Below, one piece after another: positions 18,488 to 26,205 of a stretch of 64,000 bases of DNA; the stretch's first letter is position 1; every line of letters starts with the position of its first letter. The translations under genes and the position numbers were made by a program. Below the pieces are notes generated by a model that worked only from the letters and a program-made list of their open reading frames with translations, did not search any database and was not told the DNA's origin. The stretch is from contig NZ_JAUTAR010000001.1 in assembly GCF_030818695.1 (NCBI RefSeq), positions 1,172,501 to 1,236,500 of the forward strand, in the 5' to 3' direction. Origin of the DNA: Chryseobacterium sp. SORGH_AS_0447 (GTDB lineage: Bacteria > Bacteroidota > Bacteroidia > Flavobacteriales > Weeksellaceae).

Positions 18488-20767
18488 TTATTCAGCACTG
18501 GCCGTTTGGATCTGTGTGGTTTTGATATCGGTACCCAGTCTTTGCAGATAGGCGATCATCGCTACGATTTCTCTTTTTTCCAGCGGAACAAAAGAGGTTC
18601 CTTTGGCAGCTTTATCTTTTTCGATCTGGTCTTTGACGTCTTTCGCTTCGGAATAAATTCGTTTCACGATACCGCCGGCCTGATTATCTGCCCATTGGTC
18701 AGCCGAATCGATTTCCGCTTTCGTATAAGGGACATCAAAGTAATTTTTCATCAGCTTCATTTTATTTACTGTCTGGGTCCGGTCCAGCGTATTGCTGATC
18801 AGCCAAGGGAAACGCGGCATAATGGAACCGGCTGAGGTAATTCTCGGGTTATACATGTGTTTGAAGTGCCAGGAATCCGGGTTTCTTCCGCCTTCCCGCT
18901 GCAGGTCCGGGCCGGTTCTTTTGGAACCCCAAAGGAAAGGCCGGTCGTAAACAAATTCTCCTGCTTTGGAATATTGTCCGTTCTTTCCTTCAAACCGGAC
19001 GATCTCATCACGGAACGGACGGATCATCTGCGAGTGGCAGGCGTTGCAGCCTTCCCGGATGTACAGGTCTCTTCCTTCCAGCTCCAGCGGTGAATAGGGT
19101 TTAACGGCTGTAATCGTCGGAACACTCTGTTTTAAAGTCAGGGTTGGGATAATTTCCACCAGACCTCCGATCGCTACGGTAATAAAAGCAAGGATGGCCA
19201 TAATTCTCGGGGTTCTTTCGATCCATAAGTGAAGCCCTTCGCCCTCTTTTCTTCCTGAACCAATTTTCGCCAGCGCCGGAGCTTCTGCCGGAACCTCTTT
19301 CTGGAATGAACCTGCTTTAATGGTTTTAAAAACATTCACTGTCATTAAGATCGCCCCTGAAAGATAGAACAGGCCTCCTAAAAACCGCAGTTTGTAATAG
19401 GGGATAATTGCAGTCACGGTATCCAGCCAGTTTTTCCAAACCAAAGTTCCGTCCGGGTTGAACTGCTTCCACATCAGCCCCTGGGTGAATCCTGAAATGT
19501 ACATCGGTACGGCGTAGAAAATGATTCCTAATGTTCCGAGCCAGAAATGCCAGTTGGCTAATTTTTTAGACCAGATTTCCGTTCTCCACATCACCGGAAC
19601 AAGATAATAAACAATACCGAAGGCCATAAATCCGTTCCATCCCAAAGCACCGATATGTACGTGGCCGATGACCCAGTCTGTATAATGTCCGATTTTATTT
19701 AAAGATTTGGTGGCTAAAAGAGGACCTTCGAAGGTAGCCATCCCGTAACAGGTAACAGCTACGACGAAGAATTTCAGAATCGGGTTTTCCCTTACTTTAT
19801 CCCAGGCTCCCCGTAAGGTCAGAAGCCCGTTCAGCATTCCGCCCCAGGATGGTGCGATCAGCATGATGGAAAATCCGGTTCCCACCGCCTGGGCCCAGGC
19901 CGGAAGCGCAGTATACTGCAAATGATGTGGCCCTGCCCAAAGGTAAACGAAGATCAGCGACCAGAAGTGAATGATGGAAAGTTTATAGGAAAACACGGGT
20001 CTGTCGGCGGCTTTTGGTAAAAAATAATACATTAAGCCTAAAACCGGCGTCGTCAATACAAAAGCTACTGCATTATGGCCGTACCACCACTGCACCAAAG
20101 CATCTTTTGCCCCCGCATAAATGGAATAGGATTTCCAGGTGGTAAACGACAACGGAACTTCAAGATTATTAAAGATATGAAGCATCGCCACCGCCAGCCA
20201 GGTTCCCATATAAAACCAGATGGCAACATATAAATGGCGTACTCTTCTTTTCGCAATCGTTCCGAACATATTGATCCCGAAGATCACCCATGAAACGGTA
20301 ATTAAGATATCGATCGGCCATTCGTGTTCCGCATATTCTTTGGACGTATTGATTCCCATCAAAAAAGTAATCACTACCGAAACAATCATAATCTGCCAGG
20401 TCCAGAAGTGGATCCAGGATAAGGTATCGCTGTACATTCTTGTTTTCAGCAACCGCTGCATGCTGTAATAAGCCCCACAGAAAAACGAGTTGCAGACAAA
20501 GGCAAAAATCACGGCGCTGGTATGCAGCATTCTGATTCTCCCAAAGCCTAAAGCTCCCTGGGTATTGATCAGTCCCTGGATATTTCCTGAGGTTAAACTT
20601 TTGATGGTGGTATCATCGGTTCCGAACAGAAATTCCGGCAGCTCGGGATAAAAAAGCATCAGGGCGGCGGTAAGTCCGAGTAAAAATCCTACCAGACCGA
20701 ATGCGATGGTCGCATAGAGGAATGCTCTGACAATATGATTGTCATACTTGAATTGTTGCGTCTCCAT
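18488..20767 (-). CDS. ccoNO: cbb3-type cytochrome c oxidase, fused CcoN-CcoO subunit
   Basis: Catalytic part of the high-affinity cbb3 terminal oxidase, which reduces oxygen to water and pumps protons under low oxygen. Of 759 residues, about 1-485 are the 12-helix CcoN heme-copper core, with candidate metal ligands His231 (YGHNAVAF), His281/His282 (GPHHLQY) and His369/His371 (GHVHIGALGWNG). After a linker and one membrane helix (about 521-540) comes a CcoO monoheme cytochrome c domain with GCNACHSQMIRPF (CxxCH at 574-578). The fusion is common in Bacteroidota. The assembly genes (ccoG, ccoH, ccoI, ccoS) are not adjacent. Confidence 0.95.
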   Translation of the reverse strand: METQQFKYDNHIVRAFLYATIAFGLVGFLLGLTAALMLFYPELPEFLFGTDDTTIKSLTSGNIQGLINTQGALGFGRIRMLHTSAVIFAFVCNSFFCGAYYSMQRLLKTRMYSDTLSWIHFWTWQIMIVSVVITFLMGINTSKEYAEHEWPIDILITVSWVIFGINMFGTIAKRRVRHLYVAIWFYMGTWLAVAMLHIFNNLEVPLSFTTWKSYSIYAGAKDALVQWWYGHNAVAFVLTTPVLGLMYYFLPKAADRPVFSYKLSIIHFWSLIFVYLWAGPHHLQYTALPAWAQAVGTGFSIMLIAPSWGGMLNGLLTLRGAWDKVRENPILKFFVVAVTCYGMATFEGPLLATKSLNKIGHYTDWVIGHVHIGALGWNGFMAFGIVYYLVPVMWRTEIWSKKLANWHFWLGTLGIIFYAVPMYISGFTQGLMWKQFNPDGTLVWKNWLDTVTAIIPYYKLRFLGGLFYLSGAILMTVNVFKTIKAGSFQKEVPAEAPALAKIGSGRKEGEGLHLWIERTPRIMAILAFITVAIGGLVEIIPTLTLKQSVPTITAVKPYSPLELEGRDLYIREGCNACHSQMIRPFRDEIVRFEGKNGQYSKAGEFVYDRPFLWGSKRTGPDLQREGGRNPDSWHFKHMYNPRITSAGSIMPRFPWLISNTLDRTQTVNKMKLMKNYFDVPYTKAEIDSADQWADNQAGGIVKRIYSEAKDVKDQIEKDKAAKGTSFVPLEKREIVAMIAYLQRLGTDIKTTQIQTASAE

Positions 20768-20884
20768 AATTCCTATGTATTGTACTGAGGTGATATTTTT
20801 TTCTTTGAAACAGAAATTGTACTGTAAATTTTTAGCCTGAACTGTCAGAAAAAATAAATATCATGCAGTGTCGTAATGTTTTGA

Positions 20885-20892
20885 CAAAGGTA
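20885..20892 (-). promoter_or_regulatory. -7 element for ccoNO-ccoP
   Basis: CAAAGGTA on the plus strand reads TACCTTTG on the minus strand, matching TAnnTTTG. It predicts a leader of about 110 nt before the ccoNO ATG. It lies 5 bp from the -7 element of the divergent regulator gene. No clear -33 partner. Confidence 0.4.
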
Positions 20893-20897
20893 TTCAC

Positions 20898-20905
20898 TAA
20901 CTTTG
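20898..20905 (+). promoter_or_regulatory. -7 element for the XRE regulator
   Basis: TAACTTTG is a perfect TAnnTTTG, 47 nt before the ATG at 20953. TTTG at 20880-20883 is only 14 nt upstream, shorter than the usual 19, so the -33 assignment is uncertain. Confidence 0.45.
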
Positions 20906-20952
20906 TGTGAGTCTAATAGATATCCTTCTAAAATATACCGAAAACTACTAAA

Positions 20953-21252
20953 ATGAAAGAGCTGAATATATGCGGACAGAACATTAGGAAAATCCGGCGG
21001 AGCAGGGACCTTACGCAGGAATACATGGCTTTCGAGATGGGCATTTCTCAGAAAGCCTACTCGGATATCGAGAATTCCAAAGTAAAGATCAACCTGGAAA
21101 TCCTGACTAAAATTTCTGATATCTTAGAGATCAAACCCTCCGATATCTGCAGCATTTCCCACAAATGTGGCAACGATTTTGAAGACAAGTACCACGACCT
21201 GATAGCTTATATGAAGAAGAACGGGATTGAGGTTCCGAAGGATTTGTTATGA
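20953..21252 (+). CDS. XRE-family helix-turn-helix regulator
   Basis: Small DNA-binding protein of 99 residues with one Cro/C1-type helix-turn-helix. RSRDLTQEYMAFEMGISQKAYSDIEN spans about residues 16-41, with the expected Gln, Ser-Gln and Tyr/Ile-Glu-Asn positions. There is no separate sensor domain, only a short C-terminal tail. It is divergent from ccoNO across a 185-nt gap with closely spaced promoters, so regulation of the oxidase is possible but unproven. No toxin gene adjoins it. Confidence 0.9.
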   Translation: MKELNICGQNIRKIRRSRDLTQEYMAFEMGISQKAYSDIENSKVKINLEILTKISDILEIKPSDICSISHKCGNDFEDKYHDLIAYMKKNGIEVPKDLL

Positions 21253-21308
21253 TATCAATTATCGAAATATCCAAATTGATCGGAAAGCTTTTTAATTAGC
21301 TTAAAAAC

Positions 21309-21337
21309 AAAAAAACCACCTTCAAAAGGTGGTTTTT
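21309..21337. terminator. Terminator shared by tRNA-Gln and the XRE gene
   Basis: Stem AAAAACCACC / GGTGGTTTTT. On the minus strand it starts 2 nt after the tRNA-Gln 3' end and is followed by a long T tract. On the plus strand it ends the regulator transcript. Confidence 0.85.
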
Positions 21338-21339
21338 CG

Positions 21340-21410
21340 TAGACTCACAGGGATTCGAACCCCAGATGACTGAACCAAAATCAGTAGTGTTACCGCTACA
21401 CCATGAGTCT
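21340..21410 (-). tRNA. tRNA-Gln (anticodon TTG)
   Basis: A cloverleaf can be folded by eye. The acceptor stem is AGACTCA / TGAGTCT and the D stem GTG/CAC. The anticodon stem ACTGA / TCAGT closes the loop TTTTGGT, giving anticodon TTG (Gln). The T loop is TTCGAAT. The discriminator base is A and CCA is not encoded. A consensus promoter lies upstream and a terminator immediately downstream. Confidence 0.96.
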
Positions 21411-21428
21411 CTGTTTGTTTTAGTGGTG

Positions 21429-21459
21429 CAAATTTACAGCTTTTTTCATTACATGCAAG
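21429..21459 (-). promoter_or_regulatory. Promoter of tRNA-Gln
   Basis: On the minus strand: CTTG (21459-21456), 19 nt, then TAAATTTG (21436-21429). The -7 element is a perfect match and the -33 keeps the TTG core. Transcription would start about 10-15 nt before the tRNA 5' end. Confidence 0.65.
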
Positions 21460-21509
21460 TACTTTTTAAAGTTTTTTTTAAATTTACTGTACTTTTAGAC
21501 ATGGTAACT

Positions 21510-22544
21510 ATGCAGATCAATTTTAATAATCTCAATATGAATCAATTATCCTTCAACTCGGAATTTGAAGTCAAAATCAGACACTTTCTGGAGGAGTGGT
21601 TCTCTAGTTCGGAGACGGTACAAGTACAAACTTCCGGCTCTACGGGAACGCCGAAGATTTTTGAGATCGAGAAAAAGAAAATGGTGAACTCTGCAGAAAT
21701 GACGTGCAATTTCCTGGGATTGAAAGAAGGAGATACAGCTCTGATCTGTCTTCCTATCGAATACATTTCCGGGAAAATGATGGTAGTACGGTCGGTGGTA
21801 AGAAAATTAAAACTCATTATAGCTGATCCTTCCGTAAAACCGATTGAGCATCTGAATAATGAAATTGATTTCTGTGCCATGACACCGTTACAGGTAGAAA
21901 ACTCTTTGGATCAATTACACCTTATTAAAAATCTGATTATTGGCGGAGCAGCAGTTTCCGAAAGTCTTAAAGATAAAATCCTTCATGCTCTTGCCGCATC
22001 TCATGTACAAACCAGGATATTCGAAACTTACGGAATGTCCGAAACCCTTTCCCATATTGCTTTAAAGCAGATTGCTCCACAGGCAGAAGACTATTTCAAA
22101 GTATTTGAAAATGTTGAAATTTCTACAGACGCAAGGGGATGTTTAAAAATATTCGCGCCGAACGTTAACTCAGAAATATTGCAGACGAATGATTTAGTTG
22201 ATATTAAAAATGAAAATCAGTTCAGGTTTCTCGGAAGAGTTGATAACGTAATTAATTCCGGAGGGGCAAAAATCTTTCCGGAGCAATTGGAAGCTTTGGT
22301 AAAGAAAGAAATTCCAAATGAAGCGGTTTTCTTAGGCATCGACAATGAAAGTTTGGGGCAGAAATTGATATTGGTTATTGAAGGTCATCCATCGGAAGAG
22401 TTACATCAAAAATTATCCGCTGTGGATTACCGGGAAAAGTTTCACAAACCAAAAGAAATTGTTTTTGTGGAAAAAATACCGAGAACTCAGAATGGAAAAG
22501 TAAACAGGATTGAATTAAAAAAAAACTTACACTACAAAAATTAA
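21510..22544 (+). CDS. menE: o-Succinylbenzoate--CoA ligase (AMP-binding, MenE-like)
   Basis: ANL-superfamily adenylating enzyme, likely activating o-succinylbenzoate with CoA in menaquinone synthesis. From the ATG at 21510 it has 344 residues, short for the superfamily but usual for Bacteroidota MenE. The AMP-binding loop TSGSTGTPK lies near the N-terminus. ETYGMSETLSHIA, the hinge-region FLGRVDNVINSGGAKI and the C-terminal PRTQNGKVNR with the catalytic Lys follow. The frame is open further upstream into tRNA-Gln, which rules out earlier starts. ATGs at 21501 and 21537 are alternatives. arfB follows after 7 nt. Substrate identity rests on family resemblance, as no other men gene is present. 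Confidence 0.82.
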   Translation: MQINFNNLNMNQLSFNSEFEVKIRHFLEEWFSSSETVQVQTSGSTGTPKIFEIEKKKMVNSAEMTCNFLGLKEGDTALICLPIEYISGKMMVVRSVVRKLKLIIADPSVKPIEHLNNEIDFCAMTPLQVENSLDQLHLIKNLIIGGAAVSESLKDKILHALAASHVQTRIFETYGMSETLSHIALKQIAPQAEDYFKVFENVEISTDARGCLKIFAPNVNSEILQTNDLVDIKNENQFRFLGRVDNVINSGGAKIFPEQLEALVKKEIPNEAVFLGIDNESLGQKLILVIEGHPSEELHQKLSAVDYREKFHKPKEIVFVEKIPRTQNGKVNRIELKKNLHYKN

Positions 22545-22551
22545 AATTCCA

Positions 22552-22944
22552 ATGAAAGATTTCACCAGAGAACTAAGCTTCAAAACTTCCCGCAGCAGTG
22601 GTGCAGGCGGACAGAATGTGAACAAGGTTGAAACTTCGGTAACGGTTCTCTGGAATGTTTTGGAATCAGGGTTTTTTAATGATTACCAGAAAGATTTAAT
22701 TCAAAACAAATTAAAAAATAGGATTAATGCGGAAGGACTGTTGTTCTTAACGGTTTCCGAAAGCAGGACACAGCTTGCCAATAAAAATAAAGCCATCGAA
22801 AAAGTCCTTGATATTGTAAACCAGGCTTTAATAATTCCAAAAAAACGTTTGGCCACGAAACCTTCCAGAAACCAAAAACAAAAAAGACTGGATACCAAAA
22901 AGAAACTTTCCGAGAAAAAAGAAAATAGGAAATTTAAATATTAA
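22552..22944 (+). CDS. arfB: Alternative ribosome-rescue peptidyl-tRNA hydrolase ArfB
   Basis: ArfB (YaeJ) releases peptides from ribosomes stalled without a stop codon. Of 130 residues, the release-factor-like domain holds the catalytic GGQ in SSGAGGQNVNKVET (about residues 14-27). The Lys/Arg-rich tail (KPSRNQKQKRLDTKKKLSEK and beyond) matches the segment that threads into the empty mRNA channel. There is no codon-recognition domain, which separates it from RF1/RF2. Probably cotranscribed with menE. Confidence 0.94.
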   Translation: MKDFTRELSFKTSRSSGAGGQNVNKVETSVTVLWNVLESGFFNDYQKDLIQNKLKNRINAEGLLFLTVSESRTQLANKNKAIEKVLDIVNQALIIPKKRLATKPSRNQKQKRLDTKKKLSEKKENRKFKY

Positions 22945-22952
22945 TCAATAAG

Positions 22953-23010
22953 AAAACTTCCAGCATCAAGCTTCCCTCTTCCAGTCTATTAACCTGATTT
23001 CTACTTCGGG
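22953..23010. repeat. Dispersed intergenic repeat, copy A
   Basis: Sequence AAAACTTCCAGCATCAAGCT and onward, including CTATTAACCTGATTTCTACTTCGG, fills the gap after arfB. The same ~58-bp unit recurs at 36598-36657. Shorter copies are at 28480-28505 and 56252-56282. Confidence 0.6.
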
Positions 23011-23094
23011 TCCATCTAATTTTACTGTTAAATTTCATTTGCATACGACGAAATTCATCAATTCGTGTTATTTTTACGGCAAATTTTTAAACTA

Positions 23095-23739
23095 ATGATC
23101 AGAAAACTTATTACATTAGGAGTATTCTCCATTTCATTTTTTTCTTTTGCCCAAAAAATCTCTATTTCTCCGTCCGTAGGGTATGCCTGGAGGCTTGCCA
23201 AAACATCGCCGGGCCTTTCCAGAGACCAGAAAGAATACGTAAAAGGCTTAAAAAGCGGAGTAAACTTTGACATTGCCTTACGTTACGAAGTAAAAACCGG
23301 ACTTTTAATCGGGTTTAAATATTCCAATTACAGTGCCTCTACGAGCGGTAGGTTCAGCGTTATGGATAATATGGGGAATGTTGTTTCTGCCAACATCAGT
23401 ACCAAAGATCACATCAATTTTTACGGTCCGGAGGTTACCTTAACCAACGATGCCCAGGAAACAAGACACAAACTTTTCATGTCGGCGGCTTTAGGAGCTA
23501 TGACCTATACTTCCAAAACGGAAAACGTAAAAGGTAAAGGAACGACTTTCGGTGCCGAGCTGGATTTTGCGTACCAGTATCAGATCAATAAAAATATTTT
23601 AATCGGGCCTAAAATAGGGCTCTCCGGAGGAACATTAAGCAAAATCAGCTACAATGGCCAGACGGTAGAGCTGGGCGACGACCAAAAAGAAAGCTTAACG
23701 AGACTTTCTTTAGGTGCAGCCGCTACATTCCGTTTTTAA
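23095..23739 (+). CDS. Secreted outer-membrane beta-barrel protein
   Basis: Protein of 214 residues with a signal peptide (MIRKLITLGVFSISFFSFAQ) and alternating-hydrophobicity strands typical of an 8-10-strand porin-like barrel, such as SISPSVGYAW, FDIALRYEV and LLIGFKYSNYSAS. It ends with a terminal Phe (AAATFRF), as outer-membrane barrels often do. An ATG 30 nt upstream would put a charged extension before the signal, so 23095 is preferred. Function unknown. Confidence 0.8.
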   Translation: MIRKLITLGVFSISFFSFAQKISISPSVGYAWRLAKTSPGLSRDQKEYVKGLKSGVNFDIALRYEVKTGLLIGFKYSNYSASTSGRFSVMDNMGNVVSANISTKDHINFYGPEVTLTNDAQETRHKLFMSAALGAMTYTSKTENVKGKGTTFGAELDFAYQYQINKNILIGPKIGLSGGTLSKISYNGQTVELGDDQKESLTRLSLGAAATFRF

Positions 23740-23743
23740 GTTT

Positions 23744-23751
23744 TATCTTTG
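23744..23751 (+). promoter_or_regulatory. -7 element for the deoxyhypusine-synthase-like gene
   Basis: TATCTTTG matches TAnnTTTG exactly, just after the preceding stop codon and 16 nt before the ATG at 23767. It supports a separate transcript and the downstream ATG. Confidence 0.55.
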
Positions 23752-23766
23752 CACAAATTTAAAAAA

Positions 23767-24741
23767 ATGAGCAAACCGATAACTGAATTCATAGAAAAGT
23801 ATTACCTGCATTTCAACGCAGCGGCTTTGGTGGATGCTTCAAAAGGATATGTTGCCCACCTTAAGGATGGCGGGAAGATGATGATTACACTGGCAGGAGC
23901 AATGTCTACTGCAGAGCTGGGAAAAATCCTTGCCGAGATGATCCGTCAGGACAAAGTGGATTTCATTTCCTGTACAGGGGCAAATCTTGAAGAAGATCTG
24001 ATGAACCTTGTGGCGCATTCTCATTATGAAAGAGTTCCTCACTACAGGGATCTGACGCCTCAGGAAGAATGGGATCTTTTGGAAAGAGGATTAAACCGTG
24101 TTACCGATACCTGTATTCCTGAAGAAGAAGCATTCAGAAGACTGCAGAAGCATATCTATGAGCTTTGGAAAGATGCGGACGACAAAGGAGAGAGATATTT
24201 TCCACATGAATACATGTATAAAATGATCCTTTCCGGAGTTTTGGAACAGTACTATGAAATCCCGAGAGAAAATTCGTGGATGATCGCAGCGGCAGAGAAA
24301 AACCTTCCGATCGTTGTTCCGGGCTGGGAAGATTCTACAATGGGTAACATCTTCGCTTCTTACTGCATCAAAGGGGAGCTTAAATTCTCTACCATGAAAT
24401 CAGGAATCGAATATATGGCGTACTTAGCCGACTGGTACACGAAAAATTCAGCTGGAAAAGGAGTTGGTTTCTTCCAGATCGGAGGAGGGATTGCAGGGGA
24501 TTTCCCAATCTGCGTAGTTCCGATGCTGTATCAGGATATGGAAATGCATGATATTCCGTTTTGGTCATATTTCTGCCAGATTTCAGATTCTACAACTTCA
24601 TACGGTTCTTATTCTGGAGCGGTTCCAAATGAGAAAATTACCTGGGGTAAATTGGACATCACGACACCGAAATTTATCGTTGAAAGTGATGCTACCATCT
24701 GTGCACCATTGATGTTCTCTTATATTTTAGAAAATTCTTAA
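23767..24741 (+). CDS. Deoxyhypusine synthase-family protein
   Basis: NAD-dependent enzyme of the deoxyhypusine synthase family, 324 residues. In eukaryotes and archaea the family moves a butylamine group from spermidine to a lysine of eIF5A. Bacteria lack that target, and bacterial members are thought to act in polyamine metabolism. Visible features: TLAGAMSTAELG (41-52), FISCTGANLEEDL (66-78), a Gly-rich FFQIGGGIAGDFP, and TWGKLD with Lys295 at the position of the catalytic lysine (WGK in the eukaryotic enzymes). The catalytic apparatus therefore looks intact. No polyamine genes adjoin it. Substrate unknown. Confidence 0.9.
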   Translation: MSKPITEFIEKYYLHFNAAALVDASKGYVAHLKDGGKMMITLAGAMSTAELGKILAEMIRQDKVDFISCTGANLEEDLMNLVAHSHYERVPHYRDLTPQEEWDLLERGLNRVTDTCIPEEEAFRRLQKHIYELWKDADDKGERYFPHEYMYKMILSGVLEQYYEIPRENSWMIAAAEKNLPIVVPGWEDSTMGNIFASYCIKGELKFSTMKSGIEYMAYLADWYTKNSAGKGVGFFQIGGGIAGDFPICVVPMLYQDMEMHDIPFWSYFCQISDSTTSYGSYSGAVPNEKITWGKLDITTPKFIVESDATICAPLMFSYILENS

Positions 24742-24763
24742 GACAAAATCTTATAAAATTTAC

Positions 24764-24797
24764 ATAAAAGGCTTATCCGTAAGCCTTTTATTTTTTT
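24764..24797 (+). terminator. Rho-independent terminator
   Basis: Stem ATAAAAGGCTTA / TAAGCCTTTTAT with loop TCCG, followed by a run of seven T. The next gene's TTG start lies a few bases past the T run. Confidence 0.85.
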
Positions 24798-24802
24798 AGC
24801 TA

Positions 24803-25894
24803 TTGGATACAACCGGAAAAAACAAATTTGATGCGCTGACGGGAATGCGTGCTGTTGCGGCGATTATGGTATTCGTTTACCATAACCGGAAATACTGGCG
24901 CAACGACCTGCCGTTTGAAATCATGCGCTTCATCAGCGAGTGGCATATCGGGGTGACGGTTTTCTTTGTGCTGAGCGGGTTTTTACTGGCTTACCGTTAT
25001 GAAGATTCGCCTTTGCAATCCGGGAAGTCCTACCTGAAATACCTGTTGCTGCGTATCGCAAGGATTTTTCCGCTGTACTGGATCCTGCTGACTGCCTTTT
25101 TTCTGGATACGAAGTATTCCAAAGACGTGGATACTTATTTTCTGCAATATTCCCTGTTGTATTCCCTGTTTGAGAAATATTCGGTGTCTGGGATCGTCCA
25201 GGCGTGGTCGCTTACCGTAGAGTTTTGCTTTTACCTGCTGGCTCCGATTTTATTTCTTTTGCTTAAAAAAAACTGGAAGTACGTTCTTTTGTTTTTAGCC
25301 GGGTTTTTCCTGCTGGGTTGGGGAATAGGATATGGGCTTTATGTATACAACGGGAATCCTGAAGGATTTTTATATCCTCTGAAATTCATGACCGGAAGTA
25401 CATTTTTCGGCAGAAGCACCGAATTCTTTTTCGGAATGTTGCTGGCTTATCTGATGAAAAAAGAAAAGGGAATTGAGTTTCTGAAAAGGCTGAAAAAACC
25501 AACTCTTACCGGCGGAATTATGATGACGGTTTTAACCATCGGTATTGCCTGTTTTGCCCGCAATAATTTCATTCACGGCGTCGAACGGTGGGAGGGAAGG
25601 CTGATTCATGAACTTCTTTTACCGGTAGCTATTGCTTTATTTTTCTGGGGACTAATGACTGAAAAGACGTGGGTCTCCAAAATCCTGTCCACGAAAACAG
25701 CAATTCTGTTAGGAAATGCTTCGTTTGTTTTTTACCTGATCCATCTCAGTTATTTTAATATGAAGCTGAAATCTTATATTTATCTGCCGGACCGCAACTT
25801 TGTGCTGTTATGGATTTGCTCCATTATTATTTATCTTCTGATTGAAAAACCCTTATACGAATGGTGCAGAAATTTAATTGGTAAAATTAAATAG
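24803..25894 (+). CDS. Acyltransferase-3 family membrane protein
   Basis: Integral membrane O-acyltransferase (OafA/YrhL type), 363 residues with about ten hydrophobic segments. It has the family opening FDALTGMRAVAAIMVFVYHN, with the conserved Arg and His. Members acetylate or acylate surface sugars. The start must be the TTG at 24803: an in-frame TAG lies two codons upstream, and the first ATG (24844) would remove the FDALTG motif. It follows directly after a terminator, so its promoter is unclear. Target not known. Confidence 0.88.
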   Translation: MDTTGKNKFDALTGMRAVAAIMVFVYHNRKYWRNDLPFEIMRFISEWHIGVTVFFVLSGFLLAYRYEDSPLQSGKSYLKYLLLRIARIFPLYWILLTAFFLDTKYSKDVDTYFLQYSLLYSLFEKYSVSGIVQAWSLTVEFCFYLLAPILFLLLKKNWKYVLLFLAGFFLLGWGIGYGLYVYNGNPEGFLYPLKFMTGSTFFGRSTEFFFGMLLAYLMKKEKGIEFLKRLKKPTLTGGIMMTVLTIGIACFARNNFIHGVERWEGRLIHELLLPVAIALFFWGLMTEKTWVSKILSTKTAILLGNASFVFYLIHLSYFNMKLKSYIYLPDRNFVLLWICSIIIYLLIEKPLYEWCRNLIGKIK

Positions 25895-25898
25895 ATTT

Positions 25899-26045
25899 TT
25901 AATCCAGGGAATTTACCAGGACAAAATAGCGGTATGCTAAAATGCCTTTCTGAACTTTTGTCAGTTTATTTGGATCTTTATTGCTGAGCTTTGGGAGGAC
26001 CGCTTTGTTGATCTTATTCAAAAAACGGAAAAATGATTTTTTCAT
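25899..26045 (-). CDS. Conserved-looking 48-residue basic protein
   Basis: Small protein reading MKKSFFRFLNKINKAVLPKL, then SNKDPNKLTKVQKGILAYRY, then FVLVNSLD, ending in TAA. It is strongly basic with an amphipathic N-terminus. From memory, similar 45-60-residue proteins with the same pattern (NKAVLP..., K.Q.....Y, C-terminal SLD/ALD) are frequent in Flavobacteriia, sometimes mislabelled as SsrA-binding protein. It fits between the acyltransferase and the SDR gene without overlap. Function unknown. Confidence 0.72.
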   Translation of the reverse strand: MKKSFFRFLNKINKAVLPKLSNKDPNKLTKVQKGILAYRYFVLVNSLD

Positions 26046-26127
26046 GATGCAGTATTTAAGGAAGAGTATTCAAAAATTGTGCGATTTAGGTTAAAGTATA
26101 ATTTCGGATTTATTGAGAAGGTCAGAA

Positions 26128-26160
26128 TAAAAAAATTGCCTGCAAAATAACAGGCAATCT
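26128..26160 (-). terminator. Rho-independent terminator after the SDR gene
   Basis: Stem ATTGCCTG / CAGGCAAT with an 8-nt loop. On the minus strand it is followed by a T tract (A run at 26129-26135 on the plus strand). Confidence 0.8.
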
Positions 26161-26205
26161 CAGAACTAACAATATTAAATTAATTATATCATTTCTCAAT
26201 CACAT

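Noticed and set aside
20953..21252. XRE gene as the antitoxin of a toxin-antitoxin pair
   Set aside because: No partner toxin frame lies on either side. The neighbours are tRNA-Gln and the oxidase operon.
21366..21509. N-terminal extension of the menE frame to 21366
   Set aside because: It would be translated from within the tRNA-Gln gene and adds no conserved sequence. ATG 21510 fits the family start.
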